A DNA stretch of 64,000 nucleotides from Nitratireductor sp. (lineage in GTDB: Bacteria > Pseudomonadota > Alphaproteobacteria > Rhizobiales > Rhizobiaceae), in the NCBI RefSeq assembly GCF_017794765.1, contig NZ_CP051236.1:865307-929306 (forward strand), written 5' to 3'. Shown here piece after piece: positions 9,130-17,900 of the stretch. The notes below the pieces were generated by a model that searched no databases, was not told where the DNA came from, and saw nothing but the letters and a program-made list of their open reading frames with translations. Numbering within the stretch: the first letter of the stretch is position 1; each line of letters starts with the position of its first letter. A program made the position numbers and the translations under genes.

Positions 9130-9345
9130 ATGCCGTTTATTCGCATTACCCTCGACAAGGGCCGTTCGACCGAGAAGAAGCGCGCTGTGGCAGCCGCTGT
9201 AACCGATGCCATCGTGAGTACACTGGGTGGCGAGCGTGACTGGGTGACGATTGTCTTTGAAGATGTCGAACGGGAAGACTGGTCTATCGGGGGGCGGCTC
9301 CAGATCGACCGCAAGGGGCCTCTAAAGCCGGATGAACACGGTTAG
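9130..9345 (+). CDS. 4-oxalocrotonate tautomerase-like protein, single unit
   Basis: 71 aa, MPFIRITLDKGRS start with Pro1 and the Arg11-equivalent in GRS, then GGERDWVTIVFED and WSIGGRL. It is very close to the second unit of the preceding fused gene, so the pair arose by local duplication. AAGGAGAG lies at good spacing before the ATG at 9130; an ATG at 9115 is less likely because it hides Pro1. It is the last gene of the operon, 22 bp before a terminator. A mixed assembly with the fused protein is possible. Confidence 0.87.
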   Translation: MPFIRITLDKGRSTEKKRAVAAAVTDAIVSTLGGERDWVTIVFEDVEREDWSIGGRLQIDRKGPLKPDEHG

Positions 9346-9366
9346 CGGCAATCGACCAAAAAAACT

Positions 9367-9397
9367 AACCCGGCGGTTCTGAACCGCCGGGTTTTTT
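9367..9397. terminator. Strong bidirectional-position terminator
   Basis: A perfect 12-bp stem (AACCCGGCGGTT / AACCGCCGGGTT) with a 3-nt loop is followed by TTTTTT. It ends the ABC/tautomerase operon, which converges here with the minus-strand binding-protein gene. Confidence 0.95.
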
Positions 9398-9424
9398 GTT
9401 GCCGGGTCGGAACTGCGCCAAAAC

Positions 9425-10927
9425 CTATTTGGGCTCCAGCACGACATCGTAGAAGAAGTAGCGTTGGGCGGTGTTGGTCGCAAAATTCTTCAGCCTCTCG
9501 CTATGGCCGTAAAATTCGCGGCCGCCGAACAGGAACACGATGACGGCTTCGTCATAGATCAGTTTGCTGGCCTTGCGGATGATCTCCGCTCGCTCCTCCG
9601 GATCGACGGTTGAAGCGCTTGCATCGATCAGGGCATCGAGCTCGGGGTTCTGGTAGTAGGAATAGCGCCAGTCGGAGCGATAGACCGCAAGGCCGAAGCT
9701 TGGATCATCTGGAACGCCCAGACCCAGTATGCCCATGGGCGCATATTCCCGGTTCACCAGCTGACGGATGAACTCGCCTGATTCCAGTAGGGTTATGTTG
9801 GTCTTGATGCCCACCTTGGACAGCATGCCCGAGATCGCCTCGCAGGTCTCCTGCCCCTGCGGATAACGATTGGCAGGGCAGCGAAACTCAATCTCGATGC
9901 CATCGGCATAACCGGCTTCCGCCAGCAGTGCTTTCGCTTTTTCGGGATCATAGGGATAATCCCGCATGTCCGGGTCATAACCTGGCTGCGAGGGCAGAAT
10001 CACCTGCCCGTTCAGCAGTTTGGCCTTTCCATAATAGAGTGCGTCGATGATCGCCTCTTTGTCGATGGCATGGTTGAGTGCCTGGCGAACTCGTTTGTCC
10101 TGTATCGGACCCTCGTGCTGAGGAAGCGAAGACAGGGTAAGCTGGAAAACCCTCGAAACATCGCCGGAGTAAATATCCACCCCGTCCAGGTTTTCAATTT
10201 CGATGGCGTCTACTGCCGGAATGGCGATGGCAAGATCATACTCGCCGGTTTTCAGACCCGCGGCGCGTGCATTGGCCTCCGGAACCGTCTTCCAGACAAT
10301 CTTGTCAAAGCCATTGGGCGCTTCGCCCCAATAGTCGGGATTGAGGTCCATGACGATGCGATCGTCCTTAGACCATTCGGTGAGGACGAACTGACCGGTT
10401 CCTACGGGGTTTTGGCCAAAGCCTTTGGGGCCGACCTCCTCCCAGTATTTGGGTGGTATCACGAGAATCTGCGCCAGCAGAAGATCGACAATGGGGCTCG
10501 GCTTTGTCAGCGTCATCCGCACCGTATACTCGTCCACCACTTCTGCTGTGCCGACGGTGCTGGCGTAGATGCCGTAGGCGGGGACCGTTTTTGGATCGGC
10601 AAACAGTTTGATACTGTGCGCAACCGCCTCGGCATTCATCTTCTCGCCATTGGAGAATGTGACGCCTTCCCGCAGTTTGATAAGCAGCTCGGTGTCGGAA
10701 ACCATTTGGTGCTCAAGCGCAAGAAGAGGCCTGATCTCACCGGTCGCGGGATCGTCCAGATAAAGCGATTCCAGTATCGGAAACATGGCATTGTTGGTTG
10801 AGCGGGTGCCATACAGATCGCTCGGATCGAAATCCTGCGCAATGGTCAGAGTTTGCGCTATGGTTGTATTTGGTGTCGTGAGGGAGCAGCCCAACGCCAT
10901 CACGACAGCAGCAAGGGTCTTGTACAT
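9425..10927 (-). CDS. ABC transporter solute-binding protein, family 5, second copy
   Basis: 500 aa with a signal peptide (cleavage likely near TIAQ-TLTIAQDFDP). It is a paralogue of the protein at 2157-3668, with the same TLTIAQ, VRQALNHAIDKEAIIDAL and LNGQV blocks. It is a single-gene unit with no permease or ATPase of its own, so it most likely delivers a second ligand to the channel encoded at 3741-8641. It is divergent from an XRE-cupin regulator at 11043, mirroring the arrangement at 1276/2157. The start follows GGGGAAGAAG on the minus strand. Confidence 0.92.
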   Translation of the reverse strand: MYKTLAAVVMALGCSLTTPNTTIAQTLTIAQDFDPSDLYGTRSTNNAMFPILESLYLDDPATGEIRPLLALEHQMVSDTELLIKLREGVTFSNGEKMNAEAVAHSIKLFADPKTVPAYGIYASTVGTAEVVDEYTVRMTLTKPSPIVDLLLAQILVIPPKYWEEVGPKGFGQNPVGTGQFVLTEWSKDDRIVMDLNPDYWGEAPNGFDKIVWKTVPEANARAAGLKTGEYDLAIAIPAVDAIEIENLDGVDIYSGDVSRVFQLTLSSLPQHEGPIQDKRVRQALNHAIDKEAIIDALYYGKAKLLNGQVILPSQPGYDPDMRDYPYDPEKAKALLAEAGYADGIEIEFRCPANRYPQGQETCEAISGMLSKVGIKTNITLLESGEFIRQLVNREYAPMGILGLGVPDDPSFGLAVYRSDWRYSYYQNPELDALIDASASTVDPEERAEIIRKASKLIYDEAVIVFLFGGREFYGHSERLKNFATNTAQRYFFYDVVLEPK

Positions 10928-10974
10928 TTGTCTTCTTCCCCTTTATATAATTTAAAGATGCTATTAGCACATTG

Positions 10975-10986
10975 GTGAATTTACAA
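10975..10986 (+). promoter_or_regulatory. Candidate XRE operator GTGAATTTACAA
   Basis: This 12-mer is the exact reverse complement of 2015-2026. It lies 56 nt upstream of the XRE-cupin gene at 11043, in the same orientation relative to that gene as the first copy is to its regulator. It is followed by similar TTTCA ... ATATG tracts in both promoters. It also lies 47 nt upstream of the divergent binding-protein start. Confidence 0.65.
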
Positions 10987-11042
10987 ACTTTTTTTTCATG
11001 AATATGCAGTTGCGAGAGTCATGATTCAGCAAGGACCAGTGG

Positions 11043-11660
11043 ATGCCGACGGATAGCCCGACGCCAGCACAAGCGAAGAACAACGGAGCTGCGCGCTCTA
11101 CCGACCATATTGTGGGTGAGCGCATTCGTCATTTGCGCCAGGCGCGCAGCATGTCCATCAAGGAGTTAGCCTCGGGGGCTGGTTTGTCGATCGCCCTTAT
11201 TAGTCAGATCGAGCGTGGCATATCCTCTGCTTCGGTCCGGGTGCTCGCCAAGCTTGCAGATGGGCTTGATGTGGCGATTTCTGATCTCTTCGAGCCCGCT
11301 CTGGAGGATGCGGTGAGTGACCGGATCGTTGCCCGCGTGCATGAACGGCGGCATATCGATCTGAACAGGACGGGAATACACAAGGAATTGTTGACACCTT
11401 TCGCCCGGCAGCCGCGGCTCGACCTGTACATGATGACAATAGAGCCTCACGGCTCTTCAAGTGACGAGCCGTTTGTCCATCAGGGCGAGGAAGCGGGTGT
11501 CGTTCTGGAGGGCGGCATCGAGCTCTATGTCGACGGTAAACGCTATATTCTCGGTGAAGGCGACAGTTTTCGCTTCGCGAGCGACCGTCCCCACCGTTAC
11601 CTCAACGCCGGGTCAAAGACTGCCCGTGTGATCTGGGCGCTTTATCGCGAGAGTGAATAG
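11043..11660 (+). CDS. XRE-family regulator with C-terminal cupin domain, second copy
   Basis: 205 aa: HTH_3 at about 25-80 (IRHLRQARSMSIKELA, ISQIERGISSASVRVLA) and a cupin sensor domain at 130-200 (HQGEEAGVVLEGGIELYVDGKRY). It is a close relative of the regulator at 1276-1959, and the two HTH recognition segments are nearly identical, consistent with their shared operator. It is divergent from the binding-protein gene at 9425-10927. It probably autoregulates and responds to the transported compound or its catabolite. Confidence 0.92.
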   Translation: MPTDSPTPAQAKNNGAARSTDHIVGERIRHLRQARSMSIKELASGAGLSIALISQIERGISSASVRVLAKLADGLDVAISDLFEPALEDAVSDRIVARVHERRHIDLNRTGIHKELLTPFARQPRLDLYMMTIEPHGSSSDEPFVHQGEEAGVVLEGGIELYVDGKRYILGEGDSFRFASDRPHRYLNAGSKTARVIWALYRESE

Positions 11661-11943
11661 CGCGCTTCTTCTGACGGCAAACAGCACAATGTGCCAATGG
11701 TGTTCTGGTAGTATTCGCTCAAGGAGCTTCGTGCCCACCTGGAGCGGGTGGCTTGACGTCGAGAGGTCGGCTGCTCGTCAAGACATTTCCCTTCGCTCGC
11801 CTTTCCCGATCGTGTGGATGAACGGTTGGCGGCAGCTTTTACGCTGACAGTATCCTTACTGCCGCTGTCTCGCTATTGAGGCCGCCCGGACCCTGTCACG
11901 TTCCCGACGGGACAGGTGTCCAGGGGCTTCTGAGTGGTTTCGC
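11661..11943. other. 283-bp gap with no recognised gene
   Basis: This lies between the convergent XRE-cupin and OsmC-like genes. Short open frames exist on the plus strand (for example 11653-11847) but have no recognisable domain, no ribosome-binding site and atypical composition. A small inverted repeat GGACAGGTGTCC is at 11910-11921. It could be an old gene remnant; I cannot assign it. Confidence 0.5.
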
Positions 11944-13116
11944 CTATTCACCCAAAGGAGAGATTGTAAGCTTGGCTTTCAAAGGGGTGCGGCAGAATGC
12001 ATGGAGAAAACACGTCTGTTCCGCCACCTCGAGCATAGACTGGGCAAACGCGTCTGTTTCATCACTTCGAATGTGAACATGCGTCTCCAGTGGCGCTGCC
12101 TCGCCGGCCTTCCCGGTTTTGCCGGTAGCTCCCCCTCGCGAAAAATGAAAGTCCTGAATGATCTGATAGCTCTTGAGTGGCTTCTTGATCATCGCAGAGT
12201 AACGACCGAGCTGCGTCATAAAGCAGAATCCAATACCTGCGCTTATCAATGCCGCGGCTGACGGTGCTCTGCCCTCTTCATCCGAGGTGAAGTGAAAAAC
12301 CGAACCGTGCGGATTGTAAACGTGCTGTCGGATCTTCACGATGCCGTCCGGCTGGCGCTTCGCATATACCCGCAGGTGAAGCATCCGATTTTGCGTTTCC
12401 GTCAATGCCCCGCCTGCAAATGTGGTGGTATCATTCATTATCGGGGAAGGTTGCCTCGTATGCTCAATAACACCTTCCCAGTTCCCATCCAGAATATCGA
12501 AGCTGTCTTCCTCGAAGGCAGGTAGAAGAGGATCAGAAATTTTCTTGCTGCCAGGTATATCGATCTCGGAACCGTTATGGCAAAGCCGGAAAAGACTTTC
12601 TTTCGCTCCCCTCATCAATCCGTTGAGTGGTGATGATGCAATAGAATCGAGGATCAGCGATCTGAGTGTGTCGGAATCGTGCCTGGAACTGATTTTGGCT
12701 TTCAGCTCGATGTCATGCGCAGATGCCTTCATTGTGCCTTTGGCAAATGAGCCATTCATCGAATAAAAATTGTCTTGTATGACTTCTATGTCATCAATCT
12801 CGATCTTGCGAATATCTGCCAGCGCGTGAATTTCATTCAGATAGGACGCCACCATTCCCGCAGAAAGATAAGCGAGCGGGGGAGGTGCTTCGTCATGGCC
12901 ATTCAAATAAGCGCCCTCATCTGACAGGAGCCGCCAGGTCCGATCGGCGTTCGCCTCGGATATGAGCGCTTCCTTCTGCATCACTGTCAACGAACGCACA
13001 ACAGTCCGCGTCGCGTTTCCCAGCCGGGGAGATGGAGGCCGAAGATTGCCTGGAGCAGACCGCAGCGGGATAGCCAGCGGGTGGTTTTGTTCAGCGATTA
13101 CGTTGGCAGGTCTCAT
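11944..13116 (-). CDS. OsmC-like protein with two OsmC-type domains
   Basis: 390 aa from the ATG at 13116 (weak RBS; the longer frame upstream runs through the operator region). Residues about 35-200 and 255-390 each resemble the OsmC/Ohr fold (SDEG-x-APPPLAYLSAG and SDEEGRAPSAAALISAG). The C-terminal domain keeps two Cys residues (GFCFMTQLG and EQTCFLHAFC) in the usual peroxidatic and resolving positions. The N-terminal domain has none at the matching sites, so it looks structural. OsmC/Ohr proteins reduce organic hydroperoxides with thiols; a role protecting the oxygen-sensitive dehalogenase is only an inference. It is divergent from the aldehyde dehydrogenase and shares operators with it. 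Confidence 0.75.
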   Translation of the reverse strand: MRPANVIAEQNHPLAIPLRSAPGNLRPPSPRLGNATRTVVRSLTVMQKEALISEANADRTWRLLSDEGAYLNGHDEAPPPLAYLSAGMVASYLNEIHALADIRKIEIDDIEVIQDNFYSMNGSFAKGTMKASAHDIELKAKISSRHDSDTLRSLILDSIASSPLNGLMRGAKESLFRLCHNGSEIDIPGSKKISDPLLPAFEEDSFDILDGNWEGVIEHTRQPSPIMNDTTTFAGGALTETQNRMLHLRVYAKRQPDGIVKIRQHVYNPHGSVFHFTSDEEGRAPSAAALISAGIGFCFMTQLGRYSAMIKKPLKSYQIIQDFHFSRGGATGKTGKAGEAAPLETHVHIRSDETDAFAQSMLEVAEQTCFLHAFCRTPLKAKLTISPLGE

Positions 13117-13136
13117 TTCAGCTGAAGTCCGTCTGT

Positions 13137-13150
13137 TGAACCATGGTCTG
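13137..13150. promoter_or_regulatory. Operator copy 1: TGAACCATGGTCTG
   Basis: Matches 13 of 14 bases with the site at 22873-22886 and fits the palindrome TGRACYAYGGTCYR. It lies 21 nt upstream of the OsmC-like start. Confidence 0.6.
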
Positions 13151-13241
13151 TTTTTGTAAGGCTGATTGTTGTGTGTCGTCAATGCCGAACGAGCACTTTC
13201 CCTGATCCAGGACGCGGCTCGCCACTCTTTTCCTGATTTTA

Positions 13242-13255
13242 TGGACCATGGTCCA
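13242..13255. promoter_or_regulatory. Operator copy 2: TGGACCATGGTCCA
   Basis: A perfect 14-bp palindrome in the osmC/aldehyde dehydrogenase divergent promoter, 77 nt before the dehydrogenase start. It differs by one base from the rdhA site at 14885-14898. Confidence 0.7.
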
Positions 13256-13332
13256 ATAATTGTGTATGGCTTTGTTCCAAGCACGAAGGCCGCGAGGGCG
13301 GGTGTCTGATCTTGGTGCCGGGAGGAACGAAT

Positions 13333-14820
13333 ATGCGAAACGAGATAAACGTTGAAACAGGGTTGTTCATCGATGGTGTGGCTCGGTCCGCACAAGATGA
13401 CCGAACCTATGCGATATACAATCCCGCTCGTCCTGATGAGCGTGTTGGCCATGCTGCAAGAGGTTCCGTATCCGATGTGGATGCGGCTGTCCGCGCTGCT
13501 CACACGGCGTTTCCGTCATGGGCCGAACGCTCCTATGAAGAGCGCGCCAGGTTGCTGAGGAAGATCGCTGAAGTTCTGGTCGCCGATGAGGACGATGTCG
13601 CTTTCCGATCCAGCCTGTTTTGCCGTGAGCACGGGAAAATTCTGAAGGAAACCCGGCTCGAGATGACGCGACTTGGTGACCGTTTCCTGCTTTCGGCATC
13701 CTATGCGGACCGGCTTCAGCAGGACGAGACGCTTCGCGGCCCTCCGTTTGACACGATCATCACGCGTCAGCCTCGCGGTGTCGCCGCGTTGATCGTGCCA
13801 TGGAACTGGCCGCTCTCGATTCTCGGCGCCAAGTTGCCGCAGGCGCTCATCGCGGGAAACACGGTAGTCGTCAAGCCGTCACAGAATTCTGCACTGGCGC
13901 CGACGCTGACACTGCACAAGATGGCGGCGCTTTTGCCGCCAGGCGTGCTCAATGTGGTGACCGGAAGCTCAGGCGACATCGGCGACGCCCTGGTGGGGCA
14001 CCCGCTTGTCCGACGGGTCAACTTCACCGGCTCCATTGAGGTGGGCAAGCATGTCATGCGTACGGCGGCCGAGCACCTGACCCCGGTGACACTGGAATTG
14101 GGCGGCAACGACGCGGGCATCGTGCTACCCGATGCGACGCTTGATAGCGGCGCCTTCATGCGCATGTATCTTGGCGCGTTCATGTCGACTGGGCAGATCT
14201 GCATGGCGCTCAAGCGGCTCTACGTTCATCGCTCGCGCTATGACGAGGTGGTGGACGGTCTTTCAGCAGCCTGCGCGCGGCAGGTGGTCGGCGACGGCAT
14301 GCTGCCGGACACGACCATGGGGCCGCTGAACAACCGCAAGCAGCTCGGCATCGTGCAGGGCATGATCAAGGAGGCGCGCAGCGCCGGGGCGGAGGTTAAG
14401 GAGTTCGGCACCGTGCCTGACGCGGAACTCTACGCGAAAGGCTATTTCCAGAAGCCGACGCTGGTTTTCGGGCCGGAGCCGGGCCTCAGCGTCGTGCGCG
14501 ACGAGCAGTTCGGCCCGGTACTGCCAATCATACCCTTCGACGACGAAGCGGAAGCCGTGCGGCTCGCCAATGACAGCGACTTTGGCCTCTGCTCTTCTGT
14601 TTGGACGGAGGATCGCGACAGGGCACTCGCCATCGCCCGGCAGCTTGAGGCTGGCTATACCTACATCAACGGACATGGTCCTACCGCGCAGGACAGCCGG
14701 GGGCCGTTCGGCGGGTTCAAGCAGTCGGGCATCGGCCGCAATCTGGGCTACGAAGGCGTGCTCGAGTTTCAGGGATATCATTCGATCTCGGCGCCCGCCG
14801 GCTGGCTGGACGGCGCCTGA
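13333..14820 (+). CDS. NAD(P)-dependent aldehyde dehydrogenase
   Basis: 495 aa of the ALDH superfamily. VPWNWPL, the catalytic Glu in ELGGND, the nucleophilic Cys in GQICMA, and PFGGFKQSGIG near the C terminus are all present. It oxidises an aldehyde to the acid with NAD(P). The ATG at 13333 follows GGGAGGA. It shares an operator type with rdhA and pobA, so a (halo)hydroxybenzaldehyde to (halo)hydroxybenzoate step, feeding the dehalogenase, is a reasonable guess. The family alone would also allow vanillin or an aliphatic aldehyde. Confidence 0.93.
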   Translation: MRNEINVETGLFIDGVARSAQDDRTYAIYNPARPDERVGHAARGSVSDVDAAVRAAHTAFPSWAERSYEERARLLRKIAEVLVADEDDVAFRSSLFCREHGKILKETRLEMTRLGDRFLLSASYADRLQQDETLRGPPFDTIITRQPRGVAALIVPWNWPLSILGAKLPQALIAGNTVVVKPSQNSALAPTLTLHKMAALLPPGVLNVVTGSSGDIGDALVGHPLVRRVNFTGSIEVGKHVMRTAAEHLTPVTLELGGNDAGIVLPDATLDSGAFMRMYLGAFMSTGQICMALKRLYVHRSRYDEVVDGLSAACARQVVGDGMLPDTTMGPLNNRKQLGIVQGMIKEARSAGAEVKEFGTVPDAELYAKGYFQKPTLVFGPEPGLSVVRDEQFGPVLPIIPFDDEAEAVRLANDSDFGLCSSVWTEDRDRALAIARQLEAGYTYINGHGPTAQDSRGPFGGFKQSGIGRNLGYEGVLEFQGYHSISAPAGWLDGA

Positions 14821-14831
14821 CGACATCCGCG

Positions 14832-14861
14832 CCCCTGCAGGCAAGAGACAGCCTGCAGGGG
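14832..14861 (+). terminator. Hairpin after the aldehyde dehydrogenase gene
   Basis: A perfect 11-bp stem CCCCTGCAGGC / GCCTGCAGGGG with an 8-nt loop, then TATTGTT. It probably separates the aldehyde dehydrogenase transcript from rdhA, which has its own operator downstream. Confidence 0.7.
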
Positions 14862-14884
14862 TATTGTTCACGCATTCAAATTTG

Positions 14885-14898
14885 TGGACCACGGTCCA
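14885..14898. promoter_or_regulatory. Operator copy 3: TGGACCACGGTCCA, upstream of rdhA
   Basis: A palindrome with one central deviation, 65 nt before the rdhA start. It belongs to the same family as 13137, 13242 and 22873. Confidence 0.7.
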
Positions 14899-14963
14899 TT
14901 TTAATCAGAATGATGCGCTGCAGAAGATCAGAGGAGCGCGGCGCATCCATGGAGGAGACGTTC

Positions 14964-17900
14964 ATGCGCCTTTTTTCTCACGCCCGACGCCCGGTTCATC
15001 TTGGCCCATATCCATCGGAGAGGCTGGGCCGCACGCAGGACATGCCAGACCTGACACGGGTGAGGGGCAACGGTACGCTGCGCGAAAGCTTCGACAACGA
15101 TCCGCTGCATCTGGGCAAAACGGTCAGCGATTACATGTGCGCACTCGATGCCGTCCGTGATGGGGATCACAACCCGTTGCGCGCCGAAATTCCCGACAGC
15201 CCGCGCGAGCGGGCTCAGCATATGAAGGCGGCCGGCTATTTCCTTGACAGCGCTTTGGTTGGCATCTGCAAGATTGACGCCGCGCACCGGTTGGCCGAGC
15301 CTGTCGAGCACCCGCTGCTTCGCACCACCTCATATTCTCACTCCGAGGAAAAGCTCCGGCTGCGGTTCAATCCGGGTGCGGTGATCCGCCAGATGGGGCG
15401 GGCCCTGGAACTGGCCGACAGGCCGTTGGACCATCACACCGATGCGGTCGTCTTTCTGGTGGAATATCCGCGCGATCCCGGCGTCAATGAGCCGGGGGCC
15501 GGCTGGATCACAGATCTGCAGGAATGGCGCGCTGCCTTGCGCAGTGCCGAGACGGCGGCGGTGGTGGCGAACTACCTGCGGGTGCTGGGGTACGAGGCAC
15601 GCAGCCATACGGCCACCACGACAAATTTCAACCTCAACCGGCTGGCGGTGTCGGCGGGTCTGGCGCAGGTTGGTCGTGATGGAAAGATCAGCAATCCTTT
15701 CATCGGAACGCGTTTCGGCCTGTCTGTCGTCACGACGACGCTGGAGATGGAGCCGGATGAACCGCTGAAGACGCAGAGCCTTGCTGATCGCATACGCGCC
15801 AAGGGTGCAGGCTGGTGGGTGGGCTATAGCAGTCCGAAAAACGCCCGCAACCAGATTGATTTCGCCAGGCGCAATTTCAAGGACAGCCGCTACCCGGTAG
15901 AGAAGCTGAAGCGTGTCGAGAAGACGACAACCTATATTGACGAGGAGCGAATTCCCCGCGTTCCCAAAAGCAGCGAGTTCTTTCTTCGTGCAGCCTTTGG
16001 CGATCTTGGCAAGGCCCCGATGGAGGCATCCAAGGACGGGTATTCGGTCGCAAAGGCACCGCTGGCGGCAGCGTTGCGCCTTGCACTCAATACCTATTCG
16101 CTGTTGCAGCGCGGCAAAGAAGCGCCGCAGCGCGCCGGCGGGTACGAAGATCCCAGGCGCAATGCGGACCTGATCAAGGCGACGATGCACTTCCTCGGGG
16201 CGGATATCTGCGGCATCTCGCGCGCGCCCGACTGGGTCTGGTACTCCCACCGTCAGGACGGCAGCGAGATGGAGGTTCAGCATCCACTGGCCGTTTCGGT
16301 GATGATCGATCAGGGCTATGAGACCATGGATGGTGCCAGCGGAGACGACTGGATTTCAAGTGCCCAGTCGATGCGGACCTATATGCGCGCCGGCCTTGTC
16401 TGTGGTGTCGTGGCACAGCATCTGCGGTATCTCGGCTTCTCGGCAACAGCGCATTCGGCAGCCGACAGCGATGTCATCCAGACACCGCTGGTGCTGCTGG
16501 CGGGCCTTGGGGAGGTCAGTCGCATTGGTGAAACCATTCTCAATCCGTTTCTCGGGCCCCGTCTCAAAACCGGTATTCTGACCACCGATTTCCCGATGGA
16601 GGTGGACCAGCCTATCGATTTCGGTCTCCAGAAATTCTGCGGCTCGTGCAACAAATGCGCCCGCGAGTGCCCGTCAGGAGCTATCTCATCGGGTCCGAAG
16701 GTTATGTTCAACGGGTACGAGATCTGGAAGGCGGATGTGGAGAAATGCACTCGCTACCGTGTAACAAATCTCGGTGGCTCCATGTGTGGACGCTGCATGA
16801 AGACCTGTCCATGGAACCTCGAAGGTCTCGTGCGCGAAGCGCCGTTTCGCTGGGCGGCAATGAACTTTCCCTCGGTGGCCAGGCTCATTGCCCGACTGGA
16901 CGATGCTGTGGGGCGTGGCAAGATCAACCCAGTCAAGAAATGGTGGTGGGATATCGCCAGTGACGGAACCGGCAAGGTGGTGAAGGCGGTTGAGACCAAC
17001 CGCCGCGACCTGAACCGCCACATCGACCTGAGATACGAGGATCAGACGCTTGCCGCCTATCCAGCCCCGCTGGCACCACCACCGCTGCCAATGCCCAATC
17101 CTGTCGACCGCGAGGCAGGCATCGCAGCTTACAGGGCACTGCTCGATCCCGATGAATACCAGGCGCGAGTCAAGCGCGGTGAGACGAAAAATCTGACCCC
17201 AGGCCTCACCAGACTGTCGGGACCGTCACCTGTCATCGTTGCCCGCGTCAAGCGGCGTTGGCAGGGTTCCGCGGATGGCAAGATCGACCTGTTCGAGATC
17301 GAGACCCGTGACGGCTCGCCGATGCCCGCTTTCACCGCCGGTGCGCATATCGATGTCACCGTTACCCCGCAGTTCATTCGCCAGTTCTCGCTGGCAGGCG
17401 ACCCACAGAAGCTCGACACGTATCTTGTCGGTGTTCTGCGCGAGGACGAAGGGCGCGGCGGTTCGAAAAAGATCCACCAGATGCTGAAACCGGGCGTTCC
17501 GGTCGTCATTTCACAGCCGCGCAATCATTTCCCGGTCATCGCTGAAGCCAGACGGCATCTGCTGCTGGCCGGTGGCATCGGGGTGACACCGTTGATTGCC
17601 ATGGGCCATGAGCTGCACAGGGCAGGTGCCGACTTCACCCTTTACTACAAGGCGCGGACACGCGCCCAGGCGGCCTTCATCGCGGAGCTGGAGGAAGTGC
17701 CATGGTTCGATCGCGTTCGCTTTCATTTCAGCGACGAGAACCGGCTCGACATCGCCGATGTTCTTGGCGACTATCGGTCCGGCGATCATCTTTACACATG
17801 CGGTCCTTCGCCCTTCATGGACGCGATCTTCGAGACGGCGAAGGCCAGGGGCTGGCAGGATGACGCTCTGCATCGAGAATATTTCTCCGTTCCCGACGGC

